Assembly (NCBI GenBank): GCA_019418225.1
Contig: DYCF01000001.1
Span: 107,802 to 171,801 of the forward strand
DNA from: Clostridiales bacterium
GTDB taxonomy: Bacteria > Bacillota > Clostridia > Lachnospirales > Cellulosilyticaceae
Reading direction: 5' to 3'
DNA: 64,000 nucleotides
Shown here one piece after another: positions 53,627-63,472 of this stretch. Position 1 is the first letter of the stretch; each line of letters begins with the position of its first letter. The notes under the pieces are model-generated. The model searched no databases and had not been told where the DNA came from. It worked only from the letters and a program-made list of their open reading frames with translations. The position numbers and the translations under genes are program-made.

Positions 53627-56600
53627 TTAGGCTTTCTTTACTGAGAATGTAACAGCTTCACCGTTAAGTTTCCAGTCTTTTGTATAGCCATCAACAGTTC
53701 CTTCGATAACGCTATTAGCTAATACTTCTGATGCGATGTAATCAGCATTTTTAGCCATGATAGCGCCTACTTTTTCGTTACCTGTATAAGCTACTTCAAT
53801 GTGATCTTGAACTTCGAAGTCAGCTTCTTTTCTCATTGTTTGGATTTTAGAGATGATTTCACGTACGAAACCTTCTTCGAGAAGTTCTTCTGTAAGAGCT
53901 GTATCGATTACTACTGTGTAACCTTTATCAGCAGCAGCTACATAACCTTCTTTTTGAGCTGTACTAATTAAGAGGTCATCTTTAGTAAGTTCAATTTCTT
54001 GCCCTTCGATTGTTAATTTTAATACGCCTGTTTCATTAAGCTCGGCCATAGCAGCTGTTCCGTCAAGTTCTGTAAGGGTGCTGCGGATAGCGTTAAGCAT
54101 TTTACCATATTTTGGTCCTAATGTACGCATTTGTGGTTTGAAGCTGTATGAAATGAAGTCAGCAGCTTCTGTTGTGAATTCTACGTGTTTAACGTTTAAT
54201 TCTTCTGCTACGATATCAATGAATTCCCCTGGTAAAACTTCTGTAGCACCTACATAAAGAGTACCGATTGGCTGACGGTTTTTGATACCGCTTTCGTTAC
54301 GGCAGCTACGTCCAAGTACTACGATATCAAGTACTTCATCCATGTGTTTTTCAAGTTCTTTGTCTACCATTGATTCATCACATACAGGGAAGTCACATAA
54401 GTGAACACTTGCAGGTGCAGTTTCATCAACGGATTTAACAAGGTTTTGATAGATTTGTTCTGCCATAAATGGTGTGAATGGTGCCGCAAGTTTTGCAAGT
54501 GTTACAAGTACTGTATGAAGTGTTTTGTAAGCATTGATTTTGTCTTGTGGCATATCACTTTGCCAGAATCTTTCACGACTACGACGAACATACCAGTTAG
54601 ATACTTCGTCGATGAAGTCTTGCATATCACGAGCAGCTTCGAAGATGCGGTAGTTTTCAAGATTTTCATCTACTGTTTTAACGAGTGTATGAAGTTTTGA
54701 AAGTACCCATTTATCCATCATGTTAAGTGATGCATAATCTAGTTCATATTTAGTTGGGTCGAAGTTGTCGATGTTTGCGTAAAGTACATAGAATGCATAT
54801 GTGTTCCAGAATGTACCCATGAATTTACGTTGTGATTCGCTAACGTTTTCAGCTGCGAAACGGCTTGGAAGCCATGGTGCAGAAGCTGAGTAGAAGTACC
54901 AACGAACAGCGTCAGCGCCTTGTGCATCAAGTACTGTCCAAGGATCTACTACGTTACCTTTATGTTTACTCATTTTGATACCATCTTTGTCGCCAACGTG
55001 TCCAAGAACGATAACGTTTTTGTATGGTGCTTTATCAAAGATAAGAGTTGAGATTGCCATTAGCGTATAGAACCATCCACGAGTTTGGTCAACAGCTTCT
55101 GAGATGAAGTCTGCTGGGTAATTTTCTTCGAAGATTTCTTTGTTTTCAAATGGGTAGTGCCATTGTGCGAAAGGCATTGAACCACTATCATACCAACAGT
55201 CAATAACGTCTGAAACTCTTGTCATTGTGCCACCACATTCAGGACAGTTAAGGTGAACATTATCAATGTATGGTTTATGAAGCTCGATGTTTTCTGGACA
55301 GTCAGAACTCATTGATTTAAGTTCTTCGATGCTGCCGATAAGGTGTTTATGTCCACATTTACATTCCCAGATAGGAAGTGGTGTACCCCAGTATCTTGAA
55401 CGTGAAAGACCCCAGTCAATAACGCCTTCAAGGAAGTTTCCGAAACGACCTTCACCGATTGATGGAGGTATCCAGTTAACTGTGTTATTGTTTTTAACTA
55501 ATCTATCACGTACTTTAGTCATTTCGATGAACCATGTGTCACGTGCATAGTAAAGAAGTGGTGTATCACATCTCCAGCAGTGTGGATAGCTATGTGTATG
55601 AGGAATAGCTTTGAATAATGTTTCTTTAGATGCTAAGAATTTAAGAATTTCTGGGTCAGCATCTTTAACAAATACATCTTTAAGATGTGGGAATACTGCT
55701 GTGAATTCTTCTGTGAAGTAACCTTGTTCGTTAACAAGCTGTACGAATGGAAGGTTGTTTTCGCGGCCAACTCTTGCATCATCTTCACCAAATGCAGGAG
55801 CGATATGAACGATACCTGTACCATCTGTAAGTGTTACATAGTTATCAGCTACTACGAAGTAAGCTTTTTTATCTGTTTTTACAAAATCGAAGAGTGGTGC
55901 GTATTCCATACCACAAAGGTCTTTACCTGGGAATTTAGCTACGATTTCTACACCTTCTGTGCCAAGGTTAGCTTCTACTAAAGCTTCAGCTAAAATGTAA
56001 GTTGTACCATCTAAAGTAGCTCTTACATATGTGTGCTCTGGATTTACGCAGAGTGCAACGTTTGATGGAAGAGTCCATGGTGTTGTTGTCCAAGCAAGAA
56101 GGTATGTGTTTTCTTCGCCTACTACTTTGAATTTACATGTAGCTGTTTGGTCTTTGATATCTTTGTAACCTTGAGCTACTTCGTGTGAAGAAAGTGATGT
56201 TCCACAACGTGGGCAGTAAGGTACGATTTTATGTCCTTTGTAGATAAGGTCTTTATCCCAAATTTGACGAAGTGACCACCATACTGATTCGATATAGTTG
56301 TTGTCATAAGTTACATATGGATGTTCCATGTCCACCCAGTAACCAACGCGGTCAGACATTTTTTCCCATTCGCTTTGGTATTTCCAAACACTTTCTTTAC
56401 ATTTTTCAATGAATGGTTCGATACCGTATTCTTCGATTTGTGGTTTACCACTGATACCAAGAAGTTTTTCAACTTCAAGTTCTACTGGAAGACCGTGTGT
56501 GTCCCAACCAGCTTTACGAAGTACTTTATAACCTTTCATAGTTTTGTAACGTGGCATGATATCTTTCATTGTACGTGTTAAGATATGACCAATATGTGGT

Positions 56601-56758
56601 TTACCATTTGCTGTAGGAGGGCCATCATAAAATGTGAAAACTGGGCCACCTTCTCTTGATTTGATTGATTCTTCAAATACATTGTTTTTCTTCCAAAAAT
56701 CTAAAACTTCGAGTTCTCTATCAACGAAGTTCAGATTGGTATCTACCTTCTTGTACAT
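53627..56758 (-). CDS. ileS: Isoleucyl-tRNA synthetase (long, IleRS2-like)
   Basis: A 1043-residue class I synthetase. HIGH reads PHIGH (His55-His58), the KMSKS loop is GIKMSKHKG (about 593), the editing domain lies about 190-400, and zinc-type CPRC and CPECGG motifs are present. The length and KMSKH form fit the eukaryote-like IleRS2 group, often less sensitive to mupirocin; this is inference. GGAGGAATAG precedes the ATG. Expression is controlled by the T-box leader upstream. Confidence 0.97.
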   Translation of the reverse strand: MYKKVDTNLNFVDRELEVLDFWKKNNVFEESIKSREGGPVFTFYDGPPTANGKPHIGHILTRTMKDIMPRYKTMKGYKVLRKAGWDTHGLPVELEVEKLLGISGKPQIEEYGIEPFIEKCKESVWKYQSEWEKMSDRVGYWVDMEHPYVTYDNNYIESVWWSLRQIWDKDLIYKGHKIVPYCPRCGTSLSSHEVAQGYKDIKDQTATCKFKVVGEENTYLLAWTTTPWTLPSNVALCVNPEHTYVRATLDGTTYILAEALVEANLGTEGVEIVAKFPGKDLCGMEYAPLFDFVKTDKKAYFVVADNYVTLTDGTGIVHIAPAFGEDDARVGRENNLPFVQLVNEQGYFTEEFTAVFPHLKDVFVKDADPEILKFLASKETLFKAIPHTHSYPHCWRCDTPLLYYARDTWFIEMTKVRDRLVKNNNTVNWIPPSIGEGRFGNFLEGVIDWGLSRSRYWGTPLPIWECKCGHKHLIGSIEELKSMSSDCPENIELHKPYIDNVHLNCPECGGTMTRVSDVIDCWYDSGSMPFAQWHYPFENKEIFEENYPADFISEAVDQTRGWFYTLMAISTLIFDKAPYKNVIVLGHVGDKDGIKMSKHKGNVVDPWTVLDAQGADAVRWYFYSASAPWLPSRFAAENVSESQRKFMGTFWNTYAFYVLYANIDNFDPTKYELDYASLNMMDKWVLSKLHTLVKTVDENLENYRIFEAARDMQDFIDEVSNWYVRRSRERFWQSDMPQDKINAYKTLHTVLVTLAKLAAPFTPFMAEQIYQNLVKSVDETAPASVHLCDFPVCDESMVDKELEKHMDEVLDIVVLGRSCRNESGIKNRQPIGTLYVGATEVLPGEFIDIVAEELNVKHVEFTTEAADFISYSFKPQMRTLGPKYGKMLNAIRSTLTELDGTAAMAELNETGVLKLTIEGQEIELTKDDLLISTAQKEGYVAAADKGYTVVIDTALTEELLEEGFVREIISKIQTMRKEADFEVQDHIEVAYTGNEKVGAIMAKNADYIASEVLANSVIEGTVDGYTKDWKLNGEAVTFSVKKA

Positions 56759-56970
56759 ACTATTCCTCCTAATATTAATTGTAGAAATTTAAAAGTGTAA
56801 TTTTCCATAAAGGTTTTATATAAATATATAAAATCACATATGTATAAAGACAAGTTATTTTAAGCCTAGGCTCTACTTCTTAGTTATAACCAAATTTCTT
56901 AAATATTAGTCTTTAACATATGAAGGGTACTGGATTCAGGATTCTAAATGTAGGTAAAAAACGCAACAAA
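56759..56970. other. Spacer between ileS and its T-box terminator
   Basis: About 210 bp of AT-rich leader downstream of the T-box terminator. No feature is recognised other than the ileS ribosome binding site. Confidence 0.5.
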
Positions 56971-57238
56971 AAAGCTCCTTCATCCATTAACAGGACGAAA
57001 GAGCACTATATACGTCATCTTCCGCGGTACCACCTGATTTGCCTTCTATAAAGAAGACCGCTCGTTATACCTTTCCTTACGGTAACGGTAGGAAACCGTC
57101 AGAGTCTACTCATAAACCTAAGGCTTATGTTCGGTCTGCCACTCCAAGGCGATTTTTCCTAAATTCTATCGTGTGAGCTTCCACCAACCTCACTCGCTGA
57201 GACGCATCAAATGTAGTACTTGTCCTCTTCATAGTGTT
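56971..57238 (-). ncRNA. T-box leader of ileS
   Basis: On the minus strand the T-box AGGTGGTACCGCGG (57035-57022) precedes a terminator hairpin (AGTGCTCTTTCGTCC ... GGATGAAGGAGCT, then T6). Stem I shows AGCGAGTGAGG and TGGTGGAAGC and the AG box GAGTAGACTCTGACGG. An ATC triplet (57153-57151, in AAAATCGCC) is the likely Ile specifier. Uncharged tRNA-Ile would stabilise the antiterminator and allow ileS transcription. Confidence 0.93.
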
Positions 57239-57425
57239 TAGAGTTTATAAATAAATTAATAGTAACATTATAAAGTCAAAATTTGATTTTGTAAAGGGGA
57301 AGTAGGGGAAATACATAACGATTAAAGGGATATATTACACATTCATAAAATGGAAAAAAATGTTAAATGTTGAAAGGAAAAGGTCGATATTTAGATGAAG
57401 AAACAAATTTATAAAGGAGTTAGTA

Positions 57426-59414
57426 ATGCGTAATAGAGATAAGAAAAGCTTAAAGGTAATTTTTATTTCATCCTATTTATTGATTGGGATTTTACCTATG
57501 ATGATTATTGCAGGGATTTTTGGAGGTATTATTAAACAGTCAATTTATAGAAGTCAAGCCAATGCTATGAATCAAATATCAAGCATGGTAACCAATAATA
57601 TTGATATATGGGGAGATAAGAATATTGTTCTTGTGGAAGAAGTTGCCTATTCTCAAGTAATAAAAAATGGCGGGATAGAGCATGTTGAAGAAGAACTTAA
57701 ACTAAGAATCGAGCAAGACAATACTATTGAAAATATATTTTATGTAGACACTACAGGAAGGGTATTGGCCAATGGGCTAGGCTCGTTAGGCGAAAACATG
57801 GCGGATAAGGAATATTTTCAAGAAGCCTTAAAAGGTCATAGTTATGTTAGTGAGGTTTTTATAGAAGATGAAGTGCCTTATATTGCTTTTTCAGCACCAG
57901 TTAGAAATGATGGCAATATAACAGGCGTTATTATTAGTCAGGTAGCAATTTGGGGCTTAGATAATATAGTAGGAGATGTAATTTTCTCTGAAGAAAGTAC
58001 CATTTTTGCCTTTGATCGAAAAGGAGACGTTACTTGGCACATAGATAAGAGTCGAATAGATAATGAGAATTTATTAGATGAAACGCATGAGATGTTTATG
58101 AATGTAGTTGATATGGCGTTAAGGGGAAATCGAAGCACAGCTATAATACCGTTTGATGGAAAAAGTCAGCTAGTAGTATGTAACTTTATTGATTCGCTAA
58201 ACTGGGGAACTATAACAGCTATACCACTTAATGAACTCTATGCTGGATTTATAGGGGTTATAAAGATAGGTATTCCTGTAGGGATATTAATTTTAATAGG
58301 GATTATAGTTCTTGCTATGAGACAGGAAGCCAGAATAGTAAAACCAGTTACTGCATTAGCAGATTTGGCACAAAGAGTTGCTAAAGGAGACTTAACTATT
58401 AAAGCAGAGATTGATGGTGCAAAAGAATTAAAAGTTATTAGTGATGCTTTTAATGAAATGATTTATTCATTAAGGAAATTAGCAGGTGGCATTTATGAGA
58501 AAAATGGTAATTTACAAGAAGCTGCTGAGACATTGGTAACGATCTTTAAGGGAGCAGAAGGTGCTAATAAAGAAATGGCTAAGGCCATGACAGAGATATC
58601 AGAAGGTGCTATTGTACAAGCTAACCAAACAGAAGAAGTTCTATCAGGTACTAAGGATTTAAATGAAAAGGTAGAAGAAGTTAAAGTAAAATTAGTAGAA
58701 ATAAATCAAACTATTGAAGCATCTAAAAATGTTTTAGTTAAAGCTCAAGGTGAGGTAAATGGTTTAAAAGAGGAAACAGCAAATCAAAGAAAGCTTGTAA
58801 GTAATACAGTACAAGAAGTAAGCGAATTAGAAGGTGCAGTAGGGCATATTAACAAAATTACACAAACAATTAATGCGATTGCTGATCAAACACATTTATT
58901 AGCTTTAAATGCTAGTATTGAAGCTGCACGTGCAGGAGAAAGTGGCAAAGGCTTTGCCGTAGTTGCAGCAGAAATTGGGAATTTAGCTGCTCAATCACAA
59001 AGTGCAACGAAAGATATTACAACTATCTTAGAAAACATTCAGCATCAAACAGAAACGACTAAGTCGCTGATGAATCAAATTGATACAACTATGGGTGAAC
59101 AAGCTAAATCAGTTGCAGAGACATATGAGGTATTTAAGCAAGTAGAAGAAGCAGATAAGATGATCATAAATGGAATTATAGACTTTAGTAGCACAGTTGA
59201 CTATATTGATGAATTTAGTCAAAACTTACTTAAAGTAACAGGTGCTCTTGCTAATATAGCGGAAGAAAGTGCAGCAACAACAGAAGAAACCACAGCTTCT
59301 CTTCAGGAGCAGCTTACAATAATGAAAAATCTTAATCAGCTTAGTGAAGATATTAAGGAGAATATTCACGAACTTCAACTTAGCATTGAACATTTTAAGA
59401 TAGAGAAAAAGTAG
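57426..59414 (+). CDS. Methyl-accepting chemotaxis protein
   Basis: A 662-residue receptor: membrane helix about 12-32, periplasm-side dCache-like ligand domain to about 275, second helix about 277-298, HAMP about 300-352, and a cytoplasmic coiled-coil with the signalling tip ADQTHLLALNASIEAARAGE (about 487-506). C-terminal methylation helices are present; no CheR-binding pentapeptide. AAAGGAG precedes the ATG. A solute-binding lipoprotein gene follows 34 bp later, suggesting that it presents ligand to this receptor (inference). Confidence 0.92.
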   Translation: MRNRDKKSLKVIFISSYLLIGILPMMIIAGIFGGIIKQSIYRSQANAMNQISSMVTNNIDIWGDKNIVLVEEVAYSQVIKNGGIEHVEEELKLRIEQDNTIENIFYVDTTGRVLANGLGSLGENMADKEYFQEALKGHSYVSEVFIEDEVPYIAFSAPVRNDGNITGVIISQVAIWGLDNIVGDVIFSEESTIFAFDRKGDVTWHIDKSRIDNENLLDETHEMFMNVVDMALRGNRSTAIIPFDGKSQLVVCNFIDSLNWGTITAIPLNELYAGFIGVIKIGIPVGILILIGIIVLAMRQEARIVKPVTALADLAQRVAKGDLTIKAEIDGAKELKVISDAFNEMIYSLRKLAGGIYEKNGNLQEAAETLVTIFKGAEGANKEMAKAMTEISEGAIVQANQTEEVLSGTKDLNEKVEEVKVKLVEINQTIEASKNVLVKAQGEVNGLKEETANQRKLVSNTVQEVSELEGAVGHINKITQTINAIADQTHLLALNASIEAARAGESGKGFAVVAAEIGNLAAQSQSATKDITTILENIQHQTETTKSLMNQIDTTMGEQAKSVAETYEVFKQVEEADKMIINGIIDFSSTVDYIDEFSQNLLKVTGALANIAEESAATTEETTASLQEQLTIMKNLNQLSEDIKENIHELQLSIEHFKIEKK

Positions 59415-59448
59415 TTTAATATAAAGTAACTAGATAAGGAGGACGAAG

Positions 59449-60723
59449 ATGAGACGAAAGATCGGGAAATTGTTAGCAGTAGCGAGCCTAGCGAGTGCTT
59501 TAGTGGGATGTTCAAGTACTAATGAAAGCGTAGTAAACATCTCAATATATAATACTAAACGAGAGATTCACACTAATTTAGAAGCAGCAAGTAAAGCTTT
59601 TTCAGAAGCTAATCCAGATATCAAAGTAAAGGTGCTAGGATATAGCAGATATCAAGAAGTAAAAGATAAGATTGCTTCTAGAAGAAATTATGATAATACA
59701 CCAACAATCATGATTGTAGACTCTCTACATATACAAGATTTAAAGGAAGAATTTGTAGATTTATCTGATGAGACATGGGCAGAATATTTATCTATAGATA
59801 TGGGGGAAGCAGCCAGAAATAGCGAGGGGGGCTTAGTAGCGTTTCCATTTGCTGTAGAAGGAATGGGGCTTATTTATAATCAAAAAGTTATGGAGGAATG
59901 TGGCATTGATGTAGATAAGATTCGTACAAGGAATGCCTTAGAGGAAGCATTTAAAAAGGTGGAAGATAGCGGTAGAAAAGCAGTTATTATTACAAATGAT
60001 GATTGGTCTTTAGCAAACCACTTCTTTACTACTGCATACTCTGTAAAATCCGAAGATAGTAAAGCAAAAGTAGACTTCATTGCTGATTTAAAAGCTGGAA
60101 AGGTAGACTTAGCAAAAGATGAAACGATTAATGGTTTATTGGATACATTTGATTTAATGAAATCTTATAATATGTATAAAGAGGCACCACTATCAAATTC
60201 TAATGAGCGTTGTGCAGAGGCTCTAGGGAGAGGTGAAGTTGGTTTTTGGTATATGGGGAACTGGGCAATGCAGGATATTTTAAGAAGTGATGTGAATAAG
60301 GGAGACTATGGTTTCATCCCTGTACCTATAAGTAATGATGCTACAGATTATGGTAATAATGAAATTACAGCAGCAGTTAAATATCTTGTAATCGATAAAG
60401 GGGCGAATTCAGTAGAACAACAAGAAGCAGCCAAAAGATTTATTGATTGGCTAGTATATGAAGAAAAAGGAAATGACTTCATGGTTAATGAAGCAGGGCT
60501 TATTCCAGGTGTAGTAGCTAATAACATTGAGTTTACTAATTCTTTAAGTAACTCTATTAAGACTTATCAAGAAAATAATCAAGTTATTGAGCAAATGATG
60601 GCTTATCTTCCACATGAAAATGTTACACAGGTAGGTAATCTTTTAAGAGCATATCTAGATAATAAAATTGATAGAAATACATTCTTAAATGAACTTAAGA
60701 ACTTTTGGATGAAGTATAATTAA
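59449..60723 (+). CDS. Sugar-type ABC solute-binding lipoprotein (family 1)
   Basis: A 424-residue lipoprotein with lipobox LVGC (Cys21). NISIYNTKREIHTNLEAASKAF, VAFPFAVEGMGLIYNQKVMEECGI and GEVGFWYMGNWAMQDI fit family 1 sugar-binding proteins. No permease or ATPase genes are linked: upstream is the chemoreceptor, downstream a terminator. AAGGAGGACG precedes the ATG. It may feed the receptor or a remote transporter. Confidence 0.88.
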   Translation: MRRKIGKLLAVASLASALVGCSSTNESVVNISIYNTKREIHTNLEAASKAFSEANPDIKVKVLGYSRYQEVKDKIASRRNYDNTPTIMIVDSLHIQDLKEEFVDLSDETWAEYLSIDMGEAARNSEGGLVAFPFAVEGMGLIYNQKVMEECGIDVDKIRTRNALEEAFKKVEDSGRKAVIITNDDWSLANHFFTTAYSVKSEDSKAKVDFIADLKAGKVDLAKDETINGLLDTFDLMKSYNMYKEAPLSNSNERCAEALGRGEVGFWYMGNWAMQDILRSDVNKGDYGFIPVPISNDATDYGNNEITAAVKYLVIDKGANSVEQQEAAKRFIDWLVYEEKGNDFMVNEAGLIPGVVANNIEFTNSLSNSIKTYQENNQVIEQMMAYLPHENVTQVGNLLRAYLDNKIDRNTFLNELKNFWMKYN

Positions 60724-60726
60724 TAG

Positions 60727-60772
60727 AGGATGTGCAGCGAAGTTATTAAATAGCTTCGCTGCACATCCTTTT
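60727..60772. terminator. Bidirectional terminator
   Basis: AGGATGTGCAGCGAAG / CTTCGCTGCACATCCTTTT, 16-bp arms, between the binding-protein gene and the convergent EamA gene, whose stop touches it. Confidence 0.9.
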
Positions 60773-61697
60773 AACGTTTATTGACAATTATAATGCCGAT
60801 TGAGACTAATAATAAGGCAATGACATGGATTGGCAGAATATGTTCACTTGGAATAAACATAGCAGTGAGTAGAGTACCAGATACGGGAACTACAAATTTA
60901 TACATTGCCAGTTCACCAACTTTTCGAAGTTGGAGGATATAATACCAGAGACAAAAGGCAACACTAGATAGTAGCGCAAGATATAAAAGTAGTAATACTG
61001 ATGAAGGTGTAAAAGTAAGATTGCTTATCTTGCCGCCCATGAAGTTACCAATGATAAAAAGTAAGATTGAACCAATAATCATTTGCCATGCCGTATACAC
61101 CATGGTAGGTAATTCTTTCCCTACTTTTTTTGCAATAAACATGGTGATAGCACTCATAAGGCCAGAAATAATCATAAATCCTTCGCCAAGTAAGGTGAAA
61201 TGAAATAGGTTATTAGTTCCCTTACTTAAGTTGATTAAAATAATGCCTACAAAGCCTAAACTAAGGCCAAAAAATTTTCTTAAACTGAGCTTATCATCTT
61301 TGTATACAAAGTGGGCTAAAATGACAGAGAAAAATATACCAACTTGCTCTAAAATAGAAGCTTTGATACCAGATGTATTGTTTACACCAATATTAAAGAA
61401 AAAGTATTGCAAAGTAGTATTAAAAAGACCTAAAATAATAATTAGTAAAAGTTGGATTTTGCTCATTCTAAATAGAGGTGCGCCACTAATTAAGGCAGCA
61501 ATAAAAGTAAAGATGCCGGCAAGCAGAAATCGTAGACTAATAAAAGTAATCGTGCCTCCAAGGTCAGAACTTGCAATACCCATTTGAGCATAGACGATTT
61601 TAAGTGCTGGAAAGGCACTGCCCCACAAGATATTACAGAAAATAGCTATAAGTGAGGTTGCTAAAATAATTTGAGACTTAGGCTTATCTTGTAACAT
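60771..61697 (-). CDS. EamA/DMT-family transporter
   Basis: A 308-residue protein with ten membrane helices in two EamA repeats: WGSAFPALKIVYAQMG and LRFLLAGIF in repeat 1, GLMSAITMFIAKKVGKE and TAWQMIIGSILLF in repeat 2. It is a metabolite exporter of unknown substrate. CTAAGGAG precedes the ATG. Divergent from pncB across repeat elements. Confidence 0.85.
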   Translation of the reverse strand: MLQDKPKSQIILATSLIAIFCNILWGSAFPALKIVYAQMGIASSDLGGTITFISLRFLLAGIFTFIAALISGAPLFRMSKIQLLLIIILGLFNTTLQYFFFNIGVNNTSGIKASILEQVGIFFSVILAHFVYKDDKLSLRKFFGLSLGFVGIILINLSKGTNNLFHFTLLGEGFMIISGLMSAITMFIAKKVGKELPTMVYTAWQMIIGSILLFIIGNFMGGKISNLTFTPSSVLLLLYLALLSSVAFCLWYYILQLRKVGELAMYKFVVPVSGTLLTAMFIPSEHILPIHVIALLLVSIGIIIVNKR

Positions 61698-61772
61698 GAT
61701 ATAAACTCCTTAGTGAAATGTCGATAAATTTTGTTATGTGTATGATATAATATACATATTATATAATTATAT
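61698..61772. other. Promoter-side spacer of the EamA gene
   Basis: AT-rich, with TATGATATAATATACATATTATATAATTATATAG. It contains possible -10 boxes but no recognised element; with the repeats below it makes the gap 61698-62010. Confidence 0.4.
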
Positions 61773-61941
61773 AGATTTCACATTTATAAATTTTAGTTAT
61801 TCATGATTTTTAGTCATGTGAAATCATTGAGAGAAACCTATTGACCTACATGTATATTTCAAGTTTTTAGTTGGTTTCTCTATATAGATTTTACATCCAC
61901 CAATTTTAGGTATTCACTATGTTTTAGCGATGTGAAATTCT
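61773..61941 (-). repeat. E-A-E composite repeat (copies 3 and 4)
   Basis: Read on the minus strand: E unit 61941-61886 (degenerate), A unit 61887-61827, E unit 61827-61773. The A unit and the second E unit match 26257-26372 with few differences. Ends again are TTTCACAT ... ATGTGAAA and AGAGAAAC ... GTTTCTCT. Confidence 0.85.
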
Positions 61942-62010
61942 TATAAAAGGGCGAAATAGCACTATTTATACATGTAAAGATAAGCAAGGTTAGAGACGGG
62001 AGAAAAACAT

Positions 62011-63462
62011 ATGAAAAGAAACTTAACTCTATTAACAGATTTATATCAGTTAACAATGATGCAAGGATATCATGAGAACAATATTAATAATCACGAAGTT
62101 GTATTTGATTTATTTTATAGAAATAATCCATCTAAAAATGGTTATGCCATTTGCACAGGACTTGAACAGGCAATCGACTATATTGAAAATCTTCATTTCG
62201 ACGAAACAGATATTGAGTATTTAAGAAGCTTAAATTTATTTAATGAAAGTTTCTTAGAATACCTTAGAAACTTTAAGTTTACAGGAGATATTGATGCTAT
62301 TCCAGAAGGAACAGTTGTATTTCCAATGGAAGTTTTAATGCGTGTTAAGGCACCTATTTTAGAAGCACAATTTGTAGAGACAGCACTTTTAAATATTATT
62401 AATCATCAAAGTCTTATTGCAACAAAAGCAGCAAGAGTTGTACGTGCAGCAGAAGGTGACCCTGTTCTTGAATTTGGACTTCGTCGTGCACAAGGACCAG
62501 ATGCAGGAATTTATGGTGCAAGAGCAGCTATTATTGGTGGCTGTGCAGCTACATCTAATGTACTTACAGGCCAAATGTTTGATGTACCAGTATCAGGAAC
62601 ACATGCTCATAGCTGGGTTATGAGTTTTGATGAAGAGATTGAAGCTTTCAGAGCTTATGCAAGATTATTCCCAGAGAAATGTATTTTACTTGTAGATACT
62701 TATGACACATTAGGCAGTGGTGTGCCAAATGCGATTAAAGTATTTGATGAAATGAAGGCTAGTGGTGTGCAAATGACTTCTTATGGAATCCGTCTAGATA
62801 GTGGTGACCTTGCATATCTTTCTAAAAAAGCAAGAATTATGTTAGATGAAGCAGGGCATAAAGATGCTATTATTAGTGCTTCATGTGATTTAGATGAAAT
62901 CCTTATTGCAGATTTAAAAAGACAAGGTGCCAAAATTACACTTTGGGGTGTAGGCACAAATATGATTACATCGTCTGATTGCCCATCATTTGGTGGTATT
63001 TATAAATTAGCAGCAGAAATTAATGAAGAAGGGGTGGTTGTTCCTAAAATTAAAATTTCTAATAATCCAGAAAAAGTAACAAACCCAGGCATCAAAAAGG
63101 TAGTTCGTGTTTACAACAAAGAAACAGGAAAAATCAAGGCAGATATTATTGCACTTGAGAATGAAGTATTTGATGAAACAAAAGAACTTGTACTTGTAGA
63201 GCCTAATGCAAGATGGAAAAAAACAAAGTTAAAACCAGAAAGTTATGAGGTAAGAGAGTTACTTCTTCCAATCTTTAGAAGCGGTACTAAAGTATATGAA
63301 GCACCAACTGTAAAAGAAATCAAAGTATATGCAAAAGAAGAATTAGATACACTTTGGGATGAGTATAAACGACTTATTAATCCAGAAATTATGTCAGTAG
63401 TGTTATCACAAGGACTATATGAATTGAAAGAACAAATGTTAGAAAATTATAAGAAAGACTAG
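62011..63462 (+). CDS. pncB: Nicotinate phosphoribosyltransferase
   Basis: A 483-residue NAPRTase that forms nicotinate mononucleotide for NAD salvage. LTLLTDLYQLTMMQGYHEN (N-terminus), SGTHAHSWVMSF (about 193-204, active His) and YGIRLDSGDLAYLSKKAR (about 259-276) are diagnostic, and length is normal. CGGGAG precedes the ATG. The lipid acyltransferase gene begins 11 bp later, so the two are probably co-transcribed. Confidence 0.95.
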   Translation: MKRNLTLLTDLYQLTMMQGYHENNINNHEVVFDLFYRNNPSKNGYAICTGLEQAIDYIENLHFDETDIEYLRSLNLFNESFLEYLRNFKFTGDIDAIPEGTVVFPMEVLMRVKAPILEAQFVETALLNIINHQSLIATKAARVVRAAEGDPVLEFGLRRAQGPDAGIYGARAAIIGGCAATSNVLTGQMFDVPVSGTHAHSWVMSFDEEIEAFRAYARLFPEKCILLVDTYDTLGSGVPNAIKVFDEMKASGVQMTSYGIRLDSGDLAYLSKKARIMLDEAGHKDAIISASCDLDEILIADLKRQGAKITLWGVGTNMITSSDCPSFGGIYKLAAEINEEGVVVPKIKISNNPEKVTNPGIKKVVRVYNKETGKIKADIIALENEVFDETKELVLVEPNARWKKTKLKPESYEVRELLLPIFRSGTKVYEAPTVKEIKVYAKEELDTLWDEYKRLINPEIMSVVLSQGLYELKEQMLENYKKD

Positions 63463-63472
63463 GTGAGGCATA

